NCBI RefSeq assembly: GCF_004138495.1
Contig: NZ_ML142878.1
Coordinates: 18,499 to 25,339, forward strand
Direction of reading: 5' to 3'
Source: Phytoactinopolyspora endophytica
GTDB lineage: Bacteria; Actinomycetota; Actinomycetes; Jiangellales; Jiangellaceae
DNA: 6,841 nucleotides
Shown here: piece after piece, positions 5,909-6,841 of the stretch
How the letters are laid out: every line of letters starts with the position of its first letter
How positions within the stretch are numbered: the first letter of the stretch is position 1
The notes under the pieces: generated by a model
Seen by the model: the letters and a program-made list of their open reading frames with translations, nothing else
Told to the model about the DNA's origin: nothing
Database searches by the model: none
Position numbers and translations under genes: made by a program

Positions 5909-6564
5909 GCGCCCTCGCGGCCGCTCCCGCCCGCACCGAGGAGATGGCCATCATTCACCGGATCTTCCGGCGTGCGTTCCCCATGGTCGCCGCCCTGGTC
6001 CGGCAGGCGCCTGCGGGCGACACCGCGCGCGCCGAGACGATCGCCGCGCATCTGGATTTCCACCTGAACGGGCTGCACAACCACCACAGCGGCGAGGACA
6101 CGAACATCTGGCCGCGGCTGCTCGAGCGCGCTGCACCACAGGCTGAGCTGATCAACCGGATGGAGGCGCAACACGAGGTGGTCGCCGAGCGATCGGAACG
6201 GGTACGCGCCCTCCTGTGCACTTGGCGGCGATCGCCGGCGAACGGCGAGGAACTGGCGACGGCGCTGGACGAGTTCACCGCAGCTTTGGTCGAGCACCTC
6301 GACGACGAGGAGGCCCACGTCGTCCCGCTGATCCGCGCCCACATCACGGCCGGGGAGTGGGAGCGGTTCGGTCGGGAGACCTTCGAGAAGTTCACCAAGC
6401 CCGAGAAGCTGATCGCGACCGGGGAACTCGAGTCGGTCGCGTCGGCCGAGGAGGCGGAGTCGTTCCTGGGCACGTTGCCACTCCCCGTCAAGTTGATGTG
6501 GCGATATCTCGGACGGCGCAAGTACGCCGCGTACATGAGGAACGTGACGGCAACCGGGCGATGA
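5905..6564 (+). CDS. Hemerythrin HHE cation-binding domain protein
   Basis: The 219-residue product has a four-helix hemerythrin-like domain over about residues 10-145. Likely di-iron ligands are His18 (MAIIHRIF), His60 or His61 with Glu64 (HNHHSGED), His90 (EAQHEVV), and His131 with Glu135 or Glu136 (EHLDDEE), with His138 nearby. This order of H, HxxxE, H, HxxxE is typical of the family, which binds a non-haem di-iron centre and handles oxygen, nitric oxide, peroxide or iron stress. A C-terminal extension of about 75 residues ends in a basic PVKLMWRYLGRRKYAAYMR region. It may dock on membrane or partner, but its role is unknown. ATG at 5905 is chosen because it overlaps the SRPBCC stop and has GGAG seven bases upstream. 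Longer in-frame starts back to 5788 would lie wholly inside the SRPBCC gene. The stop overlaps the HipB-like start, so all three genes are likely coupled. Confidence 0.9.
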   Translation: MSALAAAPARTEEMAIIHRIFRRAFPMVAALVRQAPAGDTARAETIAAHLDFHLNGLHNHHSGEDTNIWPRLLERAAPQAELINRMEAQHEVVAERSERVRALLCTWRRSPANGEELATALDEFTAALVEHLDDEEAHVVPLIRAHITAGEWERFGRETFEKFTKPEKLIATGELESVASAEEAESFLGTLPLPVKLMWRYLGRRKYAAYMRNVTATGR

Positions 6565-6806
6565 TGTCCGGACTACGCGGTCGCCACGAACCTCCTGGAT
6601 CGGCAGCCGCTGTGCGCGAGCTGCGTGAGAAGCGTGAATGGAGCCAGTCCGAGTTGGCCGAACACGCCGGTGTCTCTCGCTCCTTCGTGGCGGACTTCGA
6701 GGCGGGAAAGCCCACAATCGAAGCATCGAAGCTGTTCGACGTCTTCCAAGCGCTTGGCTTCGAGATGGCGTTTCGGAACCTCCAGTCGGGAGACGTTCAT
6801 TGGTGA
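6561..6806 (+). CDS. hipB: HipB-like XRE-family HTH antitoxin/regulator
   Basis: The 81-residue product is almost entirely one XRE-type helix-turn-helix (about residues 16-68): VRELREKREWSQSELAEHAG, then VSRSFVADFEAGKPTIE. The recognition helix VSRSFVADFEAGKPT followed by a LFDVFQALGFEM segment is typical of HipB-like antitoxins. Family members bind operator DNA and their HipA partner, repressing the operon and neutralising the toxin. The assignment is strengthened by the next reading frame, which starts like HipA and overlaps this stop by four bases (GTGA, 6803-6806). The start ATG at 6561 overlaps the hemerythrin stop (ATGA, 6561-6564). A second ATG at 6564 follows directly and could be used instead. 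Only weak purine sequence (CGGG) precedes it, so translation probably depends on coupling. No separate promoter for the toxin-antitoxin pair is visible, which is unusual for such modules. Confidence 0.8.
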   Translation: MMSGLRGRHEPPGSAAAVRELREKREWSQSELAEHAGVSRSFVADFEAGKPTIEASKLFDVFQALGFEMAFRNLQSGDVHW

Positions 6807-6841
6807 CGGGACGATATCTCGACGTCTATCTCGACGGGCGT
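6803..6841 (+). CDS. hipA: N-terminus of a HipA-like kinase toxin (partial, cut by window edge)
   Basis: Thirteen codons are visible from a GTG at 6803, reading (M/V)TGRYLDVYLDGR in frame to the window edge. LDVYLDGR resembles the first beta strand of the HipA N-terminal subdomain (often LxVYLNGxLVG). The HipB-like gene immediately upstream makes this the expected partner. HipA proteins are serine/threonine-type kinases that, in the best-studied case, phosphorylate glutamyl-tRNA synthetase and cause growth arrest. The catalytic region lies outside the window, so activity cannot be judged. The GTG overlaps the HipB stop (GTGA), implying coupled translation. Confidence is limited by the short visible stretch. 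Confidence 0.65.
   Translation, partial: MTGRYLDVYLDGR

Noticed and set aside
5554..6726. 390-aa minus-strand open frame across the SRPBCC, hemerythrin and HipB genes
   Set aside because: It is antisense to three genes with recognisable domains, is Arg/Pro-rich and shows no fold or motif.

Overview
The window is high-GC DNA with dense genes, ATGA-type start/stop overlaps, purine-rich Shine-Dalgarno sites and strong GC bias at third codon positions. This fits an actinomycete chromosome. No rRNA, tRNA, CRISPR array, transposase or integrase is visible. No species can be assigned from the sequence alone.

Left part (1-1734, + strand): the last codons of an unidentified gene overlap the start of a six-helix membrane protein of unknown function (30-611), which carries a TTA leucine codon. 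After a 91-base gap comes a molybdopterin-dependent oxidoreductase of the sulfite oxidase/MsrP type (703-1734). It is fused to an N-terminal multi-helix membrane module. A twin-arginine-like motif sits just before its last transmembrane helix, suggesting a mixed Sec/Tat export route.

Middle (1735-4534): a 262-base convergent spacer holds a perfect 9-bp inverted repeat and a second weaker hairpin, and no supported gene. It is followed by a large minus-strand regulator (845 aa) with an XRE-type HTH, an NB-ARC/STAND ATPase module and TPR-like repeats.

Right part (4535-6841, + strand): the divergent promoter region contains three 11-bp direct repeats upstream of a plausible -10 box for the regulator. 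A + strand cluster follows: a polytopic membrane protein (4696-5358), an SRPBCC small-ligand-binding protein (5459-5908), a hemerythrin HHE-domain protein (5905-6564), a HipB-like HTH antitoxin (6561-6806), and the first 13 codons of a HipA-like kinase toxin cut by the window edge (6803-6841). The last four are joined by 4-base overlaps and are probably translated as one coupled unit.

Working picture (inference): the STAND regulator integrates an unknown signal and may control itself and/or the divergent operon. The operon pairs an iron/oxygen-binding hemerythrin and a lipid- or small-ligand-binding protein with a HipBA toxin-antitoxin pair. The oxidoreductase on the left is a separate envelope redox enzyme.
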